Shown piece after piece: positions 1 through 9,511 of a stretch of 64,000 bases of DNA (the first letter of the stretch is position 1; each line of letters starts with the position of its first letter). The stretch is from contig NZ_JACHZE010000005.1 of NCBI RefSeq assembly GCF_014193285.1, positions 124,001 to 188,000 of the forward strand, read 5' to 3'. Both the position numbers and the translations under genes were made by a program. The notes under the pieces are model-generated. The model was not told the DNA's origin. It made no database searches and saw only the letters and a program-made list of their open reading frames with translations. Source of the stretch: Atlantibacter sp. RC6 (GTDB lineage: Bacteria; Pseudomonadota; Gammaproteobacteria; Enterobacterales; Enterobacteriaceae).

Positions 1-1070
1 ATACGCAAGCGGGCGCTGCCCGCCGGCACCGTCGGCGGACGGATGGCGGTCACCCACAGCCCACGTTCGCGCAGGCTGGCGGCCAGTTGCAGGGTACGTT
101 GATTGTCTCCGACGATAATCGGCTGAATGGCGGTTTGAGACGCCGCTAACTGGAGCGGGATCGCGGCCATCTGGCGACGAAAACGCGCGATATGGCGTTG
201 AAGCGTGGCGCGTTGTTGATCCGCCTGCTGGATCACCGCAACGGCGGTTTGCAGCGCGTGCGCCTGGGCGGGCGGCATGGCGGTGCTGTAAATCAGGTGC
301 CGGGCAAACTGCACCAGATAATCCGCCAGATCGTCGCTGCACAGCACCGCCGCGCCGCTCAGACCAAAGGCTTTGCCGAAAGTCACCACCAGGATATCCG
401 GTTTGACGTTGGCCGCCGCGCAACTGCCGCGCCCGCCCTCGCCCACCACGCCGATGCCGTGGGCGTCATCCACCATCAGCAGCGCATTGCGCTTCACCGT
501 CGCGATCTCAGCCAGCGGCGCGCGGTCGCCATCCATACTGAATACGCCTTCCGTGATTGCCAGTTGCTGGCCGCTAAGGGGTTTGCTCAGCAGGGCTTGT
601 AGCGACTCAACGTCGTTATGGTGAAAGCGGCGCAGGGTAGCCGGGCTTAAGCTCGCGGCCTCCAGCAGCGAAGCGTGGCTTAGCCTGTCGGCGACGATGC
701 GGTCCTCTTTTTGCATTAACGCGCTGATTACCGCCTGGTTCGCCGAAAATCCGGAGATAAACAGCAGCGCGCGCGGATAGCCCAGCCACGCCGCCAGGGT
801 CTGTTCCAGCTGATGATGCGCCTGATGGAAACCGGTCACATGCCCGGAGCCGCCGCTGCCCACGCCGTAGCGCTGTGCGCCCTGCTGCCAGGCCTCGACG
901 ATAGCCGGATGGCAGCTTAATCCCAGATAGTCGTTACCGGAAAAATTACGGTAGCGCCGGCCCTGGTGGATAAACCCCGTGGCATCGCTTTCCCCGACGA
1001 TCCGGGTACGCAAGGCGTCTGCCGCCCGGCGTTCGTTAAGGGCGGTAGTGATGCGCTGTTGCCAGCTCAT
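1..1070 (-). CDS. bioF: 8-amino-7-oxononanoate synthase BioF (C-terminus beyond window)
   Basis: PLP enzyme of biotin synthesis that condenses pimeloyl-ACP (or -CoA) with L-alanine to give 8-amino-7-oxononanoate. The gene runs leftward from an ATG at 1070, and 356 codons are in the window (E. coli BioF has 384), so only the C-terminal end is cut off by the window edge. The protein begins [16 protein letters not shown] and contains the aminotransferase-fold PLP-lysine segment [17 protein letters not shown] (encoded near 330-380). The start overlaps the bioB stop as ATGA, so the two are translationally coupled in the leftward bioBF(CD) operon under BirA control. Confidence 0.97.
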   Translation of the reverse strand, partial: MSWQQRITTALNERRAADALRTRIVGESDATGFIHQGRRYRNFSGNDYLGLSCHPAIVEAWQQGAQRYGVGSGGSGHVTGFHQAHHQLEQTLAAWLGYPRALLFISGFSANQAVISALMQKEDRIVADRLSHASLLEAASLSPATLRRFHHNDVESLQALLSKPLSGQQLAITEGVFSMDGDRAPLAEIATVKRNALLMVDDAHGIGVVGEGGRGSCAAANVKPDILVVTFGKAFGLSGAAVLCSDDLADYLVQFARHLIYSTAMPPAQAHALQTAVAVIQQADQQRATLQRHIARFRRQMAAIPLQLAASQTAIQPIIVGDNQRTLQLAASLRERGLWVTAIRPPTVPAGSARLR

Positions 1071-2107
1071 ACCGCCGCCGCGTTATAGTAATCGTCGGTA
1101 TCCGGCGTCTGGAGCTGCGCTTCCAGCCGCTGTTGCTGCTCGTTATCCCCCAACAGCACCGCCGTTTGCTCCGGGTTGATGCCCAGTTTGCGGAACAGTT
1201 GCAGGTCTTTGTCCTCTTCCGGGTTCGGCGTGGTCAACAATTTGCAGCCATAGAAAATCGAGTTGGCGCCTGCCATAAAGCACATTGCCTGGGTCTGCTC
1301 GTTCATCTGCTCACGCCCGGCGGAAAGGCGCACAAACGAGGTCGGCATCATGATGCGCGCCACCGCGATGGTGCGGATAAAATCAAAGGCGTCGACATCG
1401 TCGTTATCCGCCAGCGGCGTGCCTTTGACCTTCACCAGCATGTTGATGGGCACGCTCTCCGGTGGCGTCGGCAGGTTAGCCAGTTGCAGCAACAACCCGG
1501 CGCGATCGGTGACGGTTTCACCCAGCCCGACGATGCCCCCGGAACAGACTTTGATCCCGGCGTCGCGCACTTTATCCAGGGTGTCGAGCCGCTCCTGATA
1601 GCTGCGGGTGGTGATGATGTTGCCGTAGAATTCCGGCGAGGTATCGAGGTTGTGGTTGTAGTAGTCCAGCCCCGCCGAGGCCAGGCGTTGGGCCTGCGTA
1701 TCCGACAGCGTACCCAGCGTCATACAGGCTTCCAGGCCCATAGATTTGACGCCCTGTACCATCTGCTCCAGATACGGCATATCGCGCTCATGAGGGTTTT
1801 TCCAGGCCGCGCCCATGCAAAAACGGGTCGAACCCGCAGCTTTGGCTTTGCGCGCCGAATCCAGCACCTGCTCCACTTCCATTAGTTTTTCGGCTTCCAG
1901 GCCGGTTTTGTAGCGCGAGCTTTGCGGGCAATATTTACAGTCTTCCGGGCAGGCCCCGGTCTTGATCGACAGCAGCGTACTGACCTGCACCTGGCGCGGA
2001 TCGAAGTGCTGACGGTGGACAGTCTGCGCCTCAAACAGCAGATCGAGGAGCGGTTTTTCAAACAGTGCAGTGACTTGCGACAGTGTCCAGCGTGGGGAAT
2101 CAGCCAT
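1067..2107 (-). CDS. bioB: Biotin synthase BioB
   Basis: Radical-SAM enzyme that inserts sulfur into dethiobiotin in the last step of biotin synthesis. At 346 residues it matches the E. coli length. The radical-SAM cysteines are C53, C57 and C60 in [10 protein letters not shown], which bind the 4Fe-4S cluster that cleaves SAM. Conserved cysteines for the sacrificial 2Fe-2S cluster follow (for example ARFCMG- and EACMTL-like segments near residues 97 and 128). First gene of the leftward bio operon; it starts 47 nt from the BirA operator and ends in an ATGA overlap with bioF. Confidence 0.98.
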   Translation of the reverse strand: MADSPRWTLSQVTALFEKPLLDLLFEAQTVHRQHFDPRQVQVSTLLSIKTGACPEDCKYCPQSSRYKTGLEAEKLMEVEQVLDSARKAKAAGSTRFCMGAAWKNPHERDMPYLEQMVQGVKSMGLEACMTLGTLSDTQAQRLASAGLDYYNHNLDTSPEFYGNIITTRSYQERLDTLDKVRDAGIKVCSGGIVGLGETVTDRAGLLLQLANLPTPPESVPINMLVKVKGTPLADNDDVDAFDFIRTIAVARIMMPTSFVRLSAGREQMNEQTQAMCFMAGANSIFYGCKLLTTPNPEEDKDLQLFRKLGINPEQTAVLLGDNEQQQRLEAQLQTPDTDDYYNAAAV

Positions 2108-2153
2108 CTTGCTTCTCCAAAAGGGTGTTGCTTCTTATCGGTTCGGTTTATAC

Positions 2154-2187
2154 TTGTAAACCTAGTTCTTTTTAAAATGGTTTACAA
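2154..2187. promoter_or_regulatory. BirA operator bioO between bioB and bioA
   Basis: Seen: inverted half-sites TTGTAAACC (2154-2162) and GGTTTACAA (2179-2187) separated by exactly 16 nt. This is the BirA site architecture known from the E. coli bio locus. The element lies between divergent bioB and bioA, so BirA-biotinoyl-AMP should shut off both face-to-face promoters. The right half-site ends only 3 nt before the bioA ATG. Confidence 0.95.
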
Positions 2188-2190
2188 GTC

Positions 2191-3480
2191 ATGATAACGC
2201 AACAGGACATTGCCTTCGACCAACAGCATATTTGGCATCCGTATACCTCGATGACCCAGCCGCTGCCGGTGTATCCGGTAGTGCGGGCCGAGGGATGTGA
2301 GCTGGAGCTGGCGAGCGGCGAGCGGCTTGTGGACGGCATGTCATCCTGGTGGGCGGCTATCCATGGCTATAATCATCCGCGCCTGAACGCGGCGATGAAA
2401 AACCAGATTGACCAGATGTCCCACGTGATGTTTGGTGGCATCACCCACCCTTCCGCCATTGCGCTGTGCCGCAAACTGGTAGAGATGACGCCTGCCGCGC
2501 TGGAGTGCGTCTTCCTGGCGGACTCCGGTTCGGTGGCGGTGGAAGTGGCGATGAAAATGGCGTTGCAGTACTGGCACGCCAGGGGCGAATCGCGTCAGCG
2601 TTTCCTGACCTTCCGCCACGGCTATCATGGCGACACGTTTGGCGCGATGTCGGTGTGCGATCCGGATAATTCAATGCACAGTTTGTGGAAAGGTTACCTG
2701 CCGGAAAACCTGTTCGCGCCGGCACCGGCCAGCCGTTTCGGCGGGGAATTCGACGAGCGGGATATCGCGCCGTTCGCCCGGCTAATGGCGGCCCATCGCC
2801 ATGAGATCGCCGCCATTATTCTTGAGCCGATCGTCCAGGGCGCGGGCGGGATGCGCTTTTACCATCCGGAATGGCTGCGGCGCATCCGCAAGATGTGCGA
2901 TCGTGAAGGTATCCTGCTGATTGCCGATGAAATTGCCACCGGCTTTGGCCGCAGCGGCAAGCTCTTCGCCTGCGAGCATGCGGGCATCACGCCGGATATT
3001 TTATGTCTCGGTAAGGCCATTACCGGCGGCACCATGACGCTTTCCGCCACCCTGGCCACACGCCACGTCGCGAATACGGTCAGTGACGGCGCAGCGGGCT
3101 GCTTTATGCACGGCCCAACGTTTATGGGCAACCCGCTGGCCTGCGCGGTAGCCGCGGAAAGCCTGGCGATCCTGGAAACCGGCGCATGGCGCGAGCAGGT
3201 GGCCGCAATTGAAAAACAGCTAAACGCCGAACTGGCCCCGTGCCGGGAATCGCCACAAGTGGCGGATGTGCGGGTGCTGGGCGCGATTGGCGTGGTAGAA
3301 ACCCGCTCCCCGGTCGATATGGCGCGGCTCCAGAAGTTCTTTGTCGAGCACGGAGTGTGGATCAGACCATTTGGTCGGCTGATTTACCTGATGCCGCCGT
3401 ATGTGATATCCCCGGAACAGTTAAGCCGGTTAACCGCCACCGTGGTTAAAGCCGTTAACGACCCGACGCTGTTTCGCTAA
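2191..3480 (+). CDS. bioA: Adenosylmethionine-8-amino-7-oxononanoate aminotransferase BioA
   Basis: Class III PLP aminotransferase that converts 8-amino-7-oxononanoate to 7,8-diaminopelargonate using S-adenosylmethionine as amino donor. 429 residues, the family length. It opens like E. coli BioA ([13 protein letters not shown]). The PLP-binding [19 protein letters not shown] stretch and the Schiff-base lysine in [12 protein letters not shown] (about residue 275) are present. It is transcribed divergently from bioB. The ATG has no visible Shine-Dalgarno sequence because the BirA half-site occupies that position. Confidence 0.98.
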   Translation: MITQQDIAFDQQHIWHPYTSMTQPLPVYPVVRAEGCELELASGERLVDGMSSWWAAIHGYNHPRLNAAMKNQIDQMSHVMFGGITHPSAIALCRKLVEMTPAALECVFLADSGSVAVEVAMKMALQYWHARGESRQRFLTFRHGYHGDTFGAMSVCDPDNSMHSLWKGYLPENLFAPAPASRFGGEFDERDIAPFARLMAAHRHEIAAIILEPIVQGAGGMRFYHPEWLRRIRKMCDREGILLIADEIATGFGRSGKLFACEHAGITPDILCLGKAITGGTMTLSATLATRHVANTVSDGAAGCFMHGPTFMGNPLACAVAAESLAILETGAWREQVAAIEKQLNAELAPCRESPQVADVRVLGAIGVVETRSPVDMARLQKFFVEHGVWIRPFGRLIYLMPPYVISPEQLSRLTATVVKAVNDPTLFR

Positions 3481-3497
3481 TTTAAGGGCGAATGCAC

Positions 3498-3690
3498 TAT
3501 ACCCGTCATACTTCAAGTTACAGGTACGCTGGCTGCGCTCACTCACCCCAGTCACGTACTTATGTACGCTCCTGGGGATTCCCTCCCTTGCCGCGTGACT
3601 CAGCCTTCGGCTTCGCCCCTTCGGGGCCAGCGCAAGCGCTGTTCAAAGCCCTTTAGGCTTTGTCCTGTAACTCGAATTATTTAGGGTATA
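3498..3690. repeat. ERIC/IRU element with an internal 69-bp insert
   Basis: Seen: the ends TATACCCGTCATACTTC (from 3498) and ATTATTTAGGGTATA (to 3690) plus the internal block around CTCACCCCAGTCACGTAC and GCTCCTGGGGATTC are the ERIC core to which ERIC-PCR primers are designed. ERIC is normally about 127 bp. Here 3595-3663 is extra and consists of four consecutive mini-hairpins: AGCC/GGCT at 3602-3612, GCCCC/GGGGC at 3615-3627, AGCGC/GCGCT at 3629-3640 and AAAGCC/GGCTTT at 3645-3661. It fills most of the bioA-ybhB gap; 3691-3735 holds only the ybhB leader. Confidence 0.93.
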
Positions 3691-3735
3691 CACTTCGTGA
3701 AGTGAAATTCATTCAAAACCGCTTAAGGAGCCCCT

Positions 3736-4212
3736 ATGAAATTATTCAGTCGGGACATAACGGACGGCGAAAAGCTCCCGCTCCGCCATGTGTTTAACGG
3801 CATGGGATACGAAGGCGATAATATCTCCCCGCATCTCGCCTGGGACGAGGTGCCGCCAGGCACCAAAAGTTTTGTCGTGACCTGCTACGATCCCGACGCG
3901 CCGACCGGTTCCGGCTGGTGGCACTGGGTGGTGGCCAACTTACCGGCGGATACCAGTGTGCTGCCGCAGGGGTCCGGTTCAGGCCAGGCAGCGTTACCGG
4001 AAGGCGCGGTACAGACCCGTACTGATTTCGGCAAAACGGGCTACGGCGGCGCGGCCCCGCCGAAGGGCGAATCCCACCGCTATATCTTTACCGTGTATGC
4101 GCTGGATGTGGAGCGTATCGAAGTGGACGAAGAGGCCAGCGGCGCGATGGTGGGCTTTAACGTGCATTTCCACAGCCTGGGCAGCGCCTCGCTGACGGCG
4201 ATTTACGTGTAG
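3736..4212 (+). CDS. ybhB: PEBP/Raf-kinase-inhibitor-like protein YbhB
   Basis: Small cytoplasmic protein of the phosphatidylethanolamine-binding protein family (158 residues, same as E. coli YbhB). The family signature is visible as the DPDAPTGSGWWHWVVANLP segment (about residues 51-70) and GYGGAAPPKGESHRYIFTVYAL, which form the ligand pocket. No signal peptide. The physiological ligand is unknown in bacteria. A Shine-Dalgarno AAGGAG lies just upstream of the ATG. It is monocistronic, between the ERIC element and the AT-rich islet. Confidence 0.95.
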   Translation: MKLFSRDITDGEKLPLRHVFNGMGYEGDNISPHLAWDEVPPGTKSFVVTCYDPDAPTGSGWWHWVVANLPADTSVLPQGSGSGQAALPEGAVQTRTDFGKTGYGGAAPPKGESHRYIFTVYALDVERIEVDEEASGAMVGFNVHFHSLGSASLTAIYV

Positions 4213-4336
4213 TGAAACGCTTATTCGCCGCGGATAAAGCAGGATATTTCATTATAAAACCGGTTACCTTAAGCGTGACCGGCATTTATCTTAAAATTAC
4301 ATTGTGGAGCGTTCGCTCCACACGTCTATATATTAA

Positions 4337-4852
4337 ATGGATTGACTAATAGACTCGTGGCAAAGCAAAATCGAGTTTTATCCCAAAATTAAAGGATTGA
4401 TAAAGGATACGGTGGAAGAATTAAATGGAACTTATTTTTACAAAGGAATTTGTAATATTTCTGCGAGTGAATTATTTTTTTAGATATTACTTGATGAAAT
4501 AGGCGATCAGACGGGCGGGATTGGTGATTTAGGAACAGTGGCGCTGATTCTTTTGGGTCAACCAACCCAAGGGACCAGACAAAAATTTCATACTGCTACC
4601 GTCGGAACGTCAGTAGCATCAATTTACGCCAGACGTTACTTAGACGTAGAACTTCCTTTTCGTTTGCCAACCTTTACTAACAAAAGCCTGACCTACCTCA
4701 AACCAATGTGGGTTAATAATCTTGGTAAATTTGTTGGGCGTGCTGTTCCGGTTATTGGCTGGGTGCTGCTTGCCAATGATGTCGCAATTATTACTTATAA
4801 AGCGACAACGACTTACAACCGGATTGCCAGAGGCAATGAGAGGATATGGTAA
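4337..4852 (+). pseudogene. Broken STM2901-like gene (in-frame stops)
   Basis: Reading one frame from ATG 4337 gives a protein-like sequence interrupted by TGA at 4343 and TAG at 4481. On either side of TAG the reading is ...NGTYFYKGICNISASELFF and then ILLDEIGDQTGGIGDLGTVALILLGQ..., an uninterrupted alignment-like flow, so TAG looks like a point change from a leucine codon. The intact tail (GTG 4538 to 4852, 104 residues) has a hydrophobic C-terminal segment VGRAVPVIGWVLLANDVAIITY. I recognise it as similar to the Salmonella STM2901 family, of unknown function, usually paired with DUF1493 as here. The true start is uncertain, because the early TGA may simply mean the gene begins later. Local sequence is clearly AT-richer than its neighbours, suggesting transfer. 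The interval 4213-4336 shows no gene. Confidence 0.7.
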
Positions 4853-5172
4853 AAGATGAGGAAGTATTGGCTTTTTTTAGGCATGAGTTACCTTTAATGA
4901 CAACATTATCCCTCAAACCCATTCCTGTCGAAATGGACACGCCTTTACAGGCTTATGCGGAAAGTGATGACATAAGTTATGCTATAGAAAAATATGGCGA
5001 AATATTTGGGGTTGATGTATCAAGTTTAGATATGGCTCATTATTACCCATGGAAAGTTGAATGGTTTTTTCGTAAATGGTTTACAACTAAACCACTCGTA
5101 CAAACGAAGAAACCACTGACAGTGAGGATGTTTGCTGAGTCAGCGAAGGCGGGAAAGTGGTTATTTGACTAA
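4846..5172 (+). CDS. DUF1493 family protein
   Basis: 108-residue acidic, soluble-looking protein with the sequence style of the DUF1493 family (KYGEIFGVDVSSLDMAHYYPW and W-rich C-terminus KVEWFFRKWF). No signal peptide or membrane segment. It overlaps the end of the STM2901-like gene by 7 nt (ATGGTAA), so the two form a cistron pair as seen in other enterobacteria. Function unknown; I do not assign one. Its reading frame is intact although its upstream partner is broken. AT-rich compared with ybhB and hutH, consistent with an acquired islet. Confidence 0.8.
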   Translation: MVKDEEVLAFFRHELPLMTTLSLKPIPVEMDTPLQAYAESDDISYAIEKYGEIFGVDVSSLDMAHYYPWKVEWFFRKWFTTKPLVQTKKPLTVRMFAESAKAGKWLFD

Positions 5173-5350
5173 ACACATGAAGTATTCAACCTTCCTTCTC
5201 CCCAGTATTGTTGGTGAGCTAAGTTTTTTCGCTTCACAAAATACGATATTTAATAAAAAGTACACATCCGGCTCATCTCTTGCAATATCGTAATGAATAC
5301 AGGATTTAGATTTCGGCAATAAACACCCCAGAATGATAAGTAACGAAATG

Positions 5351-5382
5351 AAAATCCGTAACCCCAGAGGATTACGGATTTT
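5351..5382. terminator. Bidirectional intrinsic terminator between DUF1493 gene and hutH
   Basis: Perfect inverted repeat AAAATCCGTAA (5351-5361) / TTACGGATTTT (5372-5382). The A-run on one side and T-run on the other allow termination of the leftward hutUH transcript and of rightward transcripts. The remainder of 5173-5426 shows no other feature. Confidence 0.8.
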
Positions 5383-5426
5383 CTACATGACAAAATCAAT
5401 AGCCAGACCTTTCGCTGCCGTCAGCT

Positions 5427-6947
5427 TTACAGGAAATCAGGCAGTAACGCCGCCAGCCGCCGCTGGCTGAGCAAAGATATTGCCGCTTCGATATCCGGCG
5501 CGAAGTAGCGATCCTGGGCGTAGTACGTCACTTTATCGCGCAAAATATGGCGCGCTTTCTCCAGAATCGGACTGGATTTCAGCCCCTCACGCAAATCAAT
5601 CCCCTGGCAGGCCGCCAGCCACTCTACCGCTAACACGCCGCGGGTGTTGCTGGCCATTTCCCATAACCGGCGTCCTGCGGCGGGAGCCATAGAGACATGA
5701 TCCTCCTGGTTGGCCGAGGTCGGCAGGCTGTCCACGCTTGACGGGTGCGCCAGCGCTTTGTTTTCACTGGCTAATGCCGCTGCGGTTACCTGGGCGATCA
5801 TAAATCCGGAGTTCACTCCGCCGTTTTTCACCAGGAACGGCGGCAGCTGCGACATATGTTTATCCATCATTAGCGCGATGCGCCGTTCGGACAGCGCGCC
5901 GATTTCCGCCAGCGCCAGCGCCAGGTTATCGGCCGCCATCGCCACCGGTTCGGCGTGGAAATTGCCGCCGGAAATCACTTCCTGTTCCTCGGCAAAGACT
6001 AGCGGGTTATCGGATACTGCGTTGGCTTCCACCAGCAATACTTCCGCCGCCTGGCGCATTTGGGTCAGACACGCCCCCATCACCTGCGGCTGGCAGCGCA
6101 GCGAGTACGGGTCCTGCACTTTTTCACAGTTGTGATGGGACTGGGAGATCTCACTGTCGTCGGTGAGCACGTGACGGAACAGCGCCGCGCTGTCGATTTG
6201 CCCTTTCTGGCCGCGCACCGCGTGAATCCTGGCATCAAACGGACGGCGTGAACCAAGCACCGCTTCGGTGGTTAACGCCCCGCTGACCACCGCAGAAGCA
6301 AACAGATCTTCTGCCTCAAACAGACCGCGCAGCGCGAATGCGGTGGACGCCTGCGTGCCGTTGAGCAGCGCCAGCCCCTCTTTCGCCGCCAGAGTGATCG
6401 GCGTTAGCCCGGCTTTGGACAGCGCCTCGACGGCAGGCAGCCACTCGCCGTTGTAGCGCGCCTGCCCTTCGCCCAGCAGCGTCAGGGACATATGCGCCAG
6501 CGGGGCCAGGTCGCCGCTGGCGCCTACTGAGCCTTTCGCCGGGATACGCGGGTAAACTTCCGCATTCACCAGCGCCTGGAGCGCCTGAATCACCTCCAGC
6601 CGGATGCCGGAATAGCCGCGCGCCAGGCTGTTGATTTTCAGTACCATAATCAACCGTACCAGCGCGTCGTCCAGCGCCTCGCCCACGCCCGCCGCATGGG
6701 ACAGCACCAGCGAGCGCTGGAGATTTTCCAGATCCTCGCTGGCGATGCGCGTCGAGGCCAGCAAGCCAAAACCGGTGTTGATGCCATAGGCGGTGCGGCC
6801 TTCGGCGAGGATATCGTTAACGCACTGCACGCTGCGGTTGATGTCGTCAAACGCGCCGTCATCCAGCTCCAGCTTAACGGGCGCGCTGTAGATCTGGCGC
6901 AGATCCGCCAGGCTCAATTGGCCCGGCGTCAGTCGAAGGGTACGCAT
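5427..6947 (-). CDS. hutH: Histidine ammonia-lyase HutH
   Basis: First step of histidine degradation: deamination of L-histidine to trans-urocanate. 506 residues, the usual length. The autocatalytic MIO prosthetic group forms from A143-S144-G145 in [16 protein letters not shown]. Other signatures are NTGFGLL near residue 58 and [15 protein letters not shown] near residue 412. It is the last gene of the leftward hutUH operon; its ATG overlaps the hutU stop by one base (TAATG-type). Cytoplasmic homotetramer in the family. Confidence 0.98.
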   Translation of the reverse strand: MRTLRLTPGQLSLADLRQIYSAPVKLELDDGAFDDINRSVQCVNDILAEGRTAYGINTGFGLLASTRIASEDLENLQRSLVLSHAAGVGEALDDALVRLIMVLKINSLARGYSGIRLEVIQALQALVNAEVYPRIPAKGSVGASGDLAPLAHMSLTLLGEGQARYNGEWLPAVEALSKAGLTPITLAAKEGLALLNGTQASTAFALRGLFEAEDLFASAVVSGALTTEAVLGSRRPFDARIHAVRGQKGQIDSAALFRHVLTDDSEISQSHHNCEKVQDPYSLRCQPQVMGACLTQMRQAAEVLLVEANAVSDNPLVFAEEQEVISGGNFHAEPVAMAADNLALALAEIGALSERRIALMMDKHMSQLPPFLVKNGGVNSGFMIAQVTAAALASENKALAHPSSVDSLPTSANQEDHVSMAPAAGRRLWEMASNTRGVLAVEWLAACQGIDLREGLKSSPILEKARHILRDKVTYYAQDRYFAPDIEAAISLLSQRRLAALLPDFL

Positions 6948-8632
6948 TATTTTTTCTCCTGGGTTGCCGCAACCATCGGTAAATTCAGCCCTTGCTCCAC
7001 CGCACAGTCGATTGCGCTTTGGTAGCCCGCATCGGCATGACGCATCACGCCGGTAGCCGGGTCGTTGTGCAGGACGCGAGCGATACGCTGAGCGGCTTCG
7101 TCAGTGCCGTCGCAGACGATCACCATGCCCGCGTGTTGTGAAAAGCCCATGCCCACGCCGCCGCCGTGATGCAGCGATACCCAGGTCGCGCCGCTGGCGG
7201 TGTTCAACAGGGCGTTGAGCAGCGGCCAGTCGGAGACCGCGTCGGAACCGTCGCGCATGGCTTCGGTTTCCCGGTTCGGGCTGGCAACCGAGCCGGAGTC
7301 CAGATGGTCGCGGCCAATCACAATCGGCGCGCTGACTTCGCCGCTGCGCACCATTTCGTTAAACGCCAGGCCGAGTTTTTGCCGCCACTCCAGCCCGACC
7401 CAGCAGATGCGCGCCGGTAAGCCCTGGAAGCTGATGCGCTCGCGAGCCATGTCCAGCCAGCGGTGCAGGTGCACATCATCGGTAATCAGTTCCTTTACTT
7501 TGGCGTCGGTTTTATAGATATCTTCCGGGTCGCCGGACAGCGCGACCCAGCGGAACGGGCCGATGCCGCGGCAGAACAGCGGGCGAATAAACGCCGGAAC
7601 GAAGCCCGGGAAATCAAAAGCGTTTTCCACCCCACTCTCTTTGGCCATCTGGCGCAGGTTATTGCCGTAATCAAACGTCGGCACCCCCCTCTGATGGAAC
7701 GCCAGCATGGCCTGCACATGCTGGGCCATGGAGTGTTTCGCCGCCGCGATCACACGCTCCGGTTCCTGTGTACCGGCCTGTTGATATTCTTCCCAGCTCC
7801 AGCCCGCAGGCAGATAGCCACGCAGCGGATCATGGGCGCTGGTCTGGTCGGTGACCATATCCGGGCGCACGCCGCGTTCCACCAGCTGCGGCAAAATTTC
7901 CGCCGCGTTGCCGCACAGGGCGATGGAGACCGCTTTGCCCGCTTCTGTATAGCGTTTGATGCGCGCCAGGGCGTCGTCCAGCGAGTCGGCCTGTTCATCC
8001 ACATAGCGGGTGCGCAGGCGGAAATCGATACGGCTTTGCTGGCACTCAATGGTCAGCGAACAGGCCCCTGCCAGGGTCGCGGCCAGCGGCTGCGCGCCGC
8101 CCATACCGCCCAGCCCGGCGGTTAACACCCAGCGGCCCTGTAAATTACCGTTGTAATGCTGGCGACCGGCTTCAACAAAGGTTTCATAAGTGCCCTGCAC
8201 GATGCCCTGGCTGCCGATGTAGATCCAACTCCCGGCGGTCATCTGCCCGTACATCGCCAGGCCTTTGGCGTCGAGTTCGTTAAAATGCTCCCAGGAGGCC
8301 CAACGCGGCACCAGGTTGGAGTTGGCAATCAGCACGCGCGGGGCGTTACTGTGGGTGGTAAAAACCCCTACCGGCTTGCCGGACTGCACCAGCAGGGTCT
8401 GATCGTCTTCCAGCGCTTTTAACGCCTTGATGATGGCGTCATAGCACTCCCAGTTACGCGCCGCACGACCAATACCGCCATACACCACCAGCGCGTGAGG
8501 ATTTTCCGCAACGTCAGGGTCGAGGTTGTTCATCAACATGCGCAGCGGGGCTTCGGTTAGCCAGCTTTTGGCATTCAACGTGGTGCCTCGGGGGGCGCGA
8601 ATGTCACCTTCGCGGTATTTATCGTGCTGCAT
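6947..8632 (-). CDS. hutU: Urocanate hydratase HutU
   Basis: Converts urocanate to imidazolone propionate with tightly bound NAD+ acting as electrophile. 561 residues, full family length. The NAD-binding glycine-rich segment [24 protein letters not shown] (about residues 165-190) and the conserved [19 protein letters not shown] near the C-terminus are present. It is the first gene of hutUH. The 128-nt leader upstream (8633-8760) carries a HutC-type operator and a CRP-type site, so induction by urocanate and catabolite control are expected. Confidence 0.98.
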   Translation of the reverse strand: MQHDKYREGDIRAPRGTTLNAKSWLTEAPLRMLMNNLDPDVAENPHALVVYGGIGRAARNWECYDAIIKALKALEDDQTLLVQSGKPVGVFTTHSNAPRVLIANSNLVPRWASWEHFNELDAKGLAMYGQMTAGSWIYIGSQGIVQGTYETFVEAGRQHYNGNLQGRWVLTAGLGGMGGAQPLAATLAGACSLTIECQQSRIDFRLRTRYVDEQADSLDDALARIKRYTEAGKAVSIALCGNAAEILPQLVERGVRPDMVTDQTSAHDPLRGYLPAGWSWEEYQQAGTQEPERVIAAAKHSMAQHVQAMLAFHQRGVPTFDYGNNLRQMAKESGVENAFDFPGFVPAFIRPLFCRGIGPFRWVALSGDPEDIYKTDAKVKELITDDVHLHRWLDMARERISFQGLPARICWVGLEWRQKLGLAFNEMVRSGEVSAPIVIGRDHLDSGSVASPNRETEAMRDGSDAVSDWPLLNALLNTASGATWVSLHHGGGVGMGFSQHAGMVIVCDGTDEAAQRIARVLHNDPATGVMRHADAGYQSAIDCAVEQGLNLPMVAATQEKK

Positions 8633-8670
8633 GACCAGCTCCTTGAACAGGGGTAACAGAATATAGAGGA

Positions 8671-8688
8671 CTATACTTGTATAGACAT
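8671..8688 (-). promoter_or_regulatory. Probable HutC operator of hutUH
   Basis: Seen: CTATACTTGTATAG (8671-8684) is a perfect inverted repeat with 6-bp arms, and TGTATAGACA (8679-8688) recurs upstream of hutI at 11739-11748 on the opposite strand. It lies about 40 nt ahead of hutU, over the likely -35 region (a TATATT/TATTCT -10 candidate is at about 8659-8666). Repression by HutC, relieved by urocanate, is inferred from the neighbouring regulator. Confidence 0.7.
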
Positions 8689-8711
8689 TTAAAAAATTTA
8701 GCCGTACTGGC

Positions 8712-8737
8712 GTGATGACCCTGTGCAGGTCATCACA
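8712..8737 (-). promoter_or_regulatory. CRP-type site for hutUH, overlapping a hairpin after hutC
   Basis: TGTGCAGGTCATCACA (8722-8737) matches the CRP consensus TGTGA-N6-TCACA at 9 of 10 key positions. Its centre is about 80 nt upstream of the expected hutU start point, similar to the CRP position known for Klebsiella hutUH. The same DNA contains the 9-bp inverted repeat GTGATGACC/GGTCATCAC (8712-8736), which may end or attenuate the hutIGC transcript. There is no long T-run, so terminator function is uncertain. Confidence 0.6.
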
Positions 8738-8760
8738 TAATTAACAAAATAGTTACATCA

Positions 8761-9495
8761 TCAGGACATGAATCGCCCTTGCAGGCGGTAGCGGGAACCG
8801 GGAAACAGCAGCCGCGCATGGGAGACAATATGATTGACCGACCAGGTGCGGCGGCGGATCAGCAGGCACGGCTCGTCAACGTCGATACTGAGCCAGTCGC
8901 GCTCCTGCGGGCTCGCGCGCACCGCCTCAACGATATGCTCGCCTTCGGTTAGCGGCGCGGCCTGCGACAGATAAGCATGGGGCGTGGTGAGGGTGAAATC
9001 CTGCGCCAGATAGTCCGGGGCCGCGTGGGTATTCACTACCCGATCCTCAATTTGCACCGGTATGTCGTTTTCGTAATGGACCAGCAGCGAGTGAAACACC
9101 GGCGTGCCTTCCGCAAGCCCCAGCGCCGCGGCCTGGCGGGCATCGGCGTTAATCCGCTCCAGAAGCAATACGTCGCTGCGGTGGCGGTGATTACGCGCGG
9201 CAATTTCATCGGCAATGCTGCGAATTTCAAACAGCGCTGACTGGCCCTTGGGCTCGGCGACGAAGGTCCCCACCCCCTGCAAACGCACCAGCAGCCCTTC
9301 ATCGGTAAGCTCACGTAGCGCCCGGTTGATGGTCATGCGGCTAAAACCGAACTGCTGCACCAGCTCCGCTTCGGAAGGAATGCGGTCGTGCGGTTTCCAG
9401 ATACCGGCGTGAATATTGCCGCTGATGGCCTGTTTTACTTTTTCGTAAAACGGCACCGGTTCCTGCGTCGCCAGACGGGGTTGAGATGAAAACAT
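8761..9495 (-). CDS. hutC: Histidine utilisation repressor HutC
   Basis: GntR-family repressor, HutC/FarR subfamily. The N-terminal winged helix-turn-helix (about residues 15-80, with RIPSEAELVQQFGFSRMTINRALREL) is followed by a UTRA ligand-binding domain (about 95-235) whose inducer is urocanate in this family. 244 residues. It is the last gene of hutIGC, 16 nt after hutG. It sits immediately before the hutUH promoter it is expected to control, so the repressor is co-transcribed with one of its own target operons (autoregulation). Confidence 0.96.
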   Translation of the reverse strand: MFSSQPRLATQEPVPFYEKVKQAISGNIHAGIWKPHDRIPSEAELVQQFGFSRMTINRALRELTDEGLLVRLQGVGTFVAEPKGQSALFEIRSIADEIAARNHRHRSDVLLLERINADARQAAALGLAEGTPVFHSLLVHYENDIPVQIEDRVVNTHAAPDYLAQDFTLTTPHAYLSQAAPLTEGEHIVEAVRASPQERDWLSIDVDEPCLLIRRRTWSVNHIVSHARLLFPGSRYRLQGRFMS

Positions 9496-9511
9496 AGTGA
9501 GTCAGCGTTCC

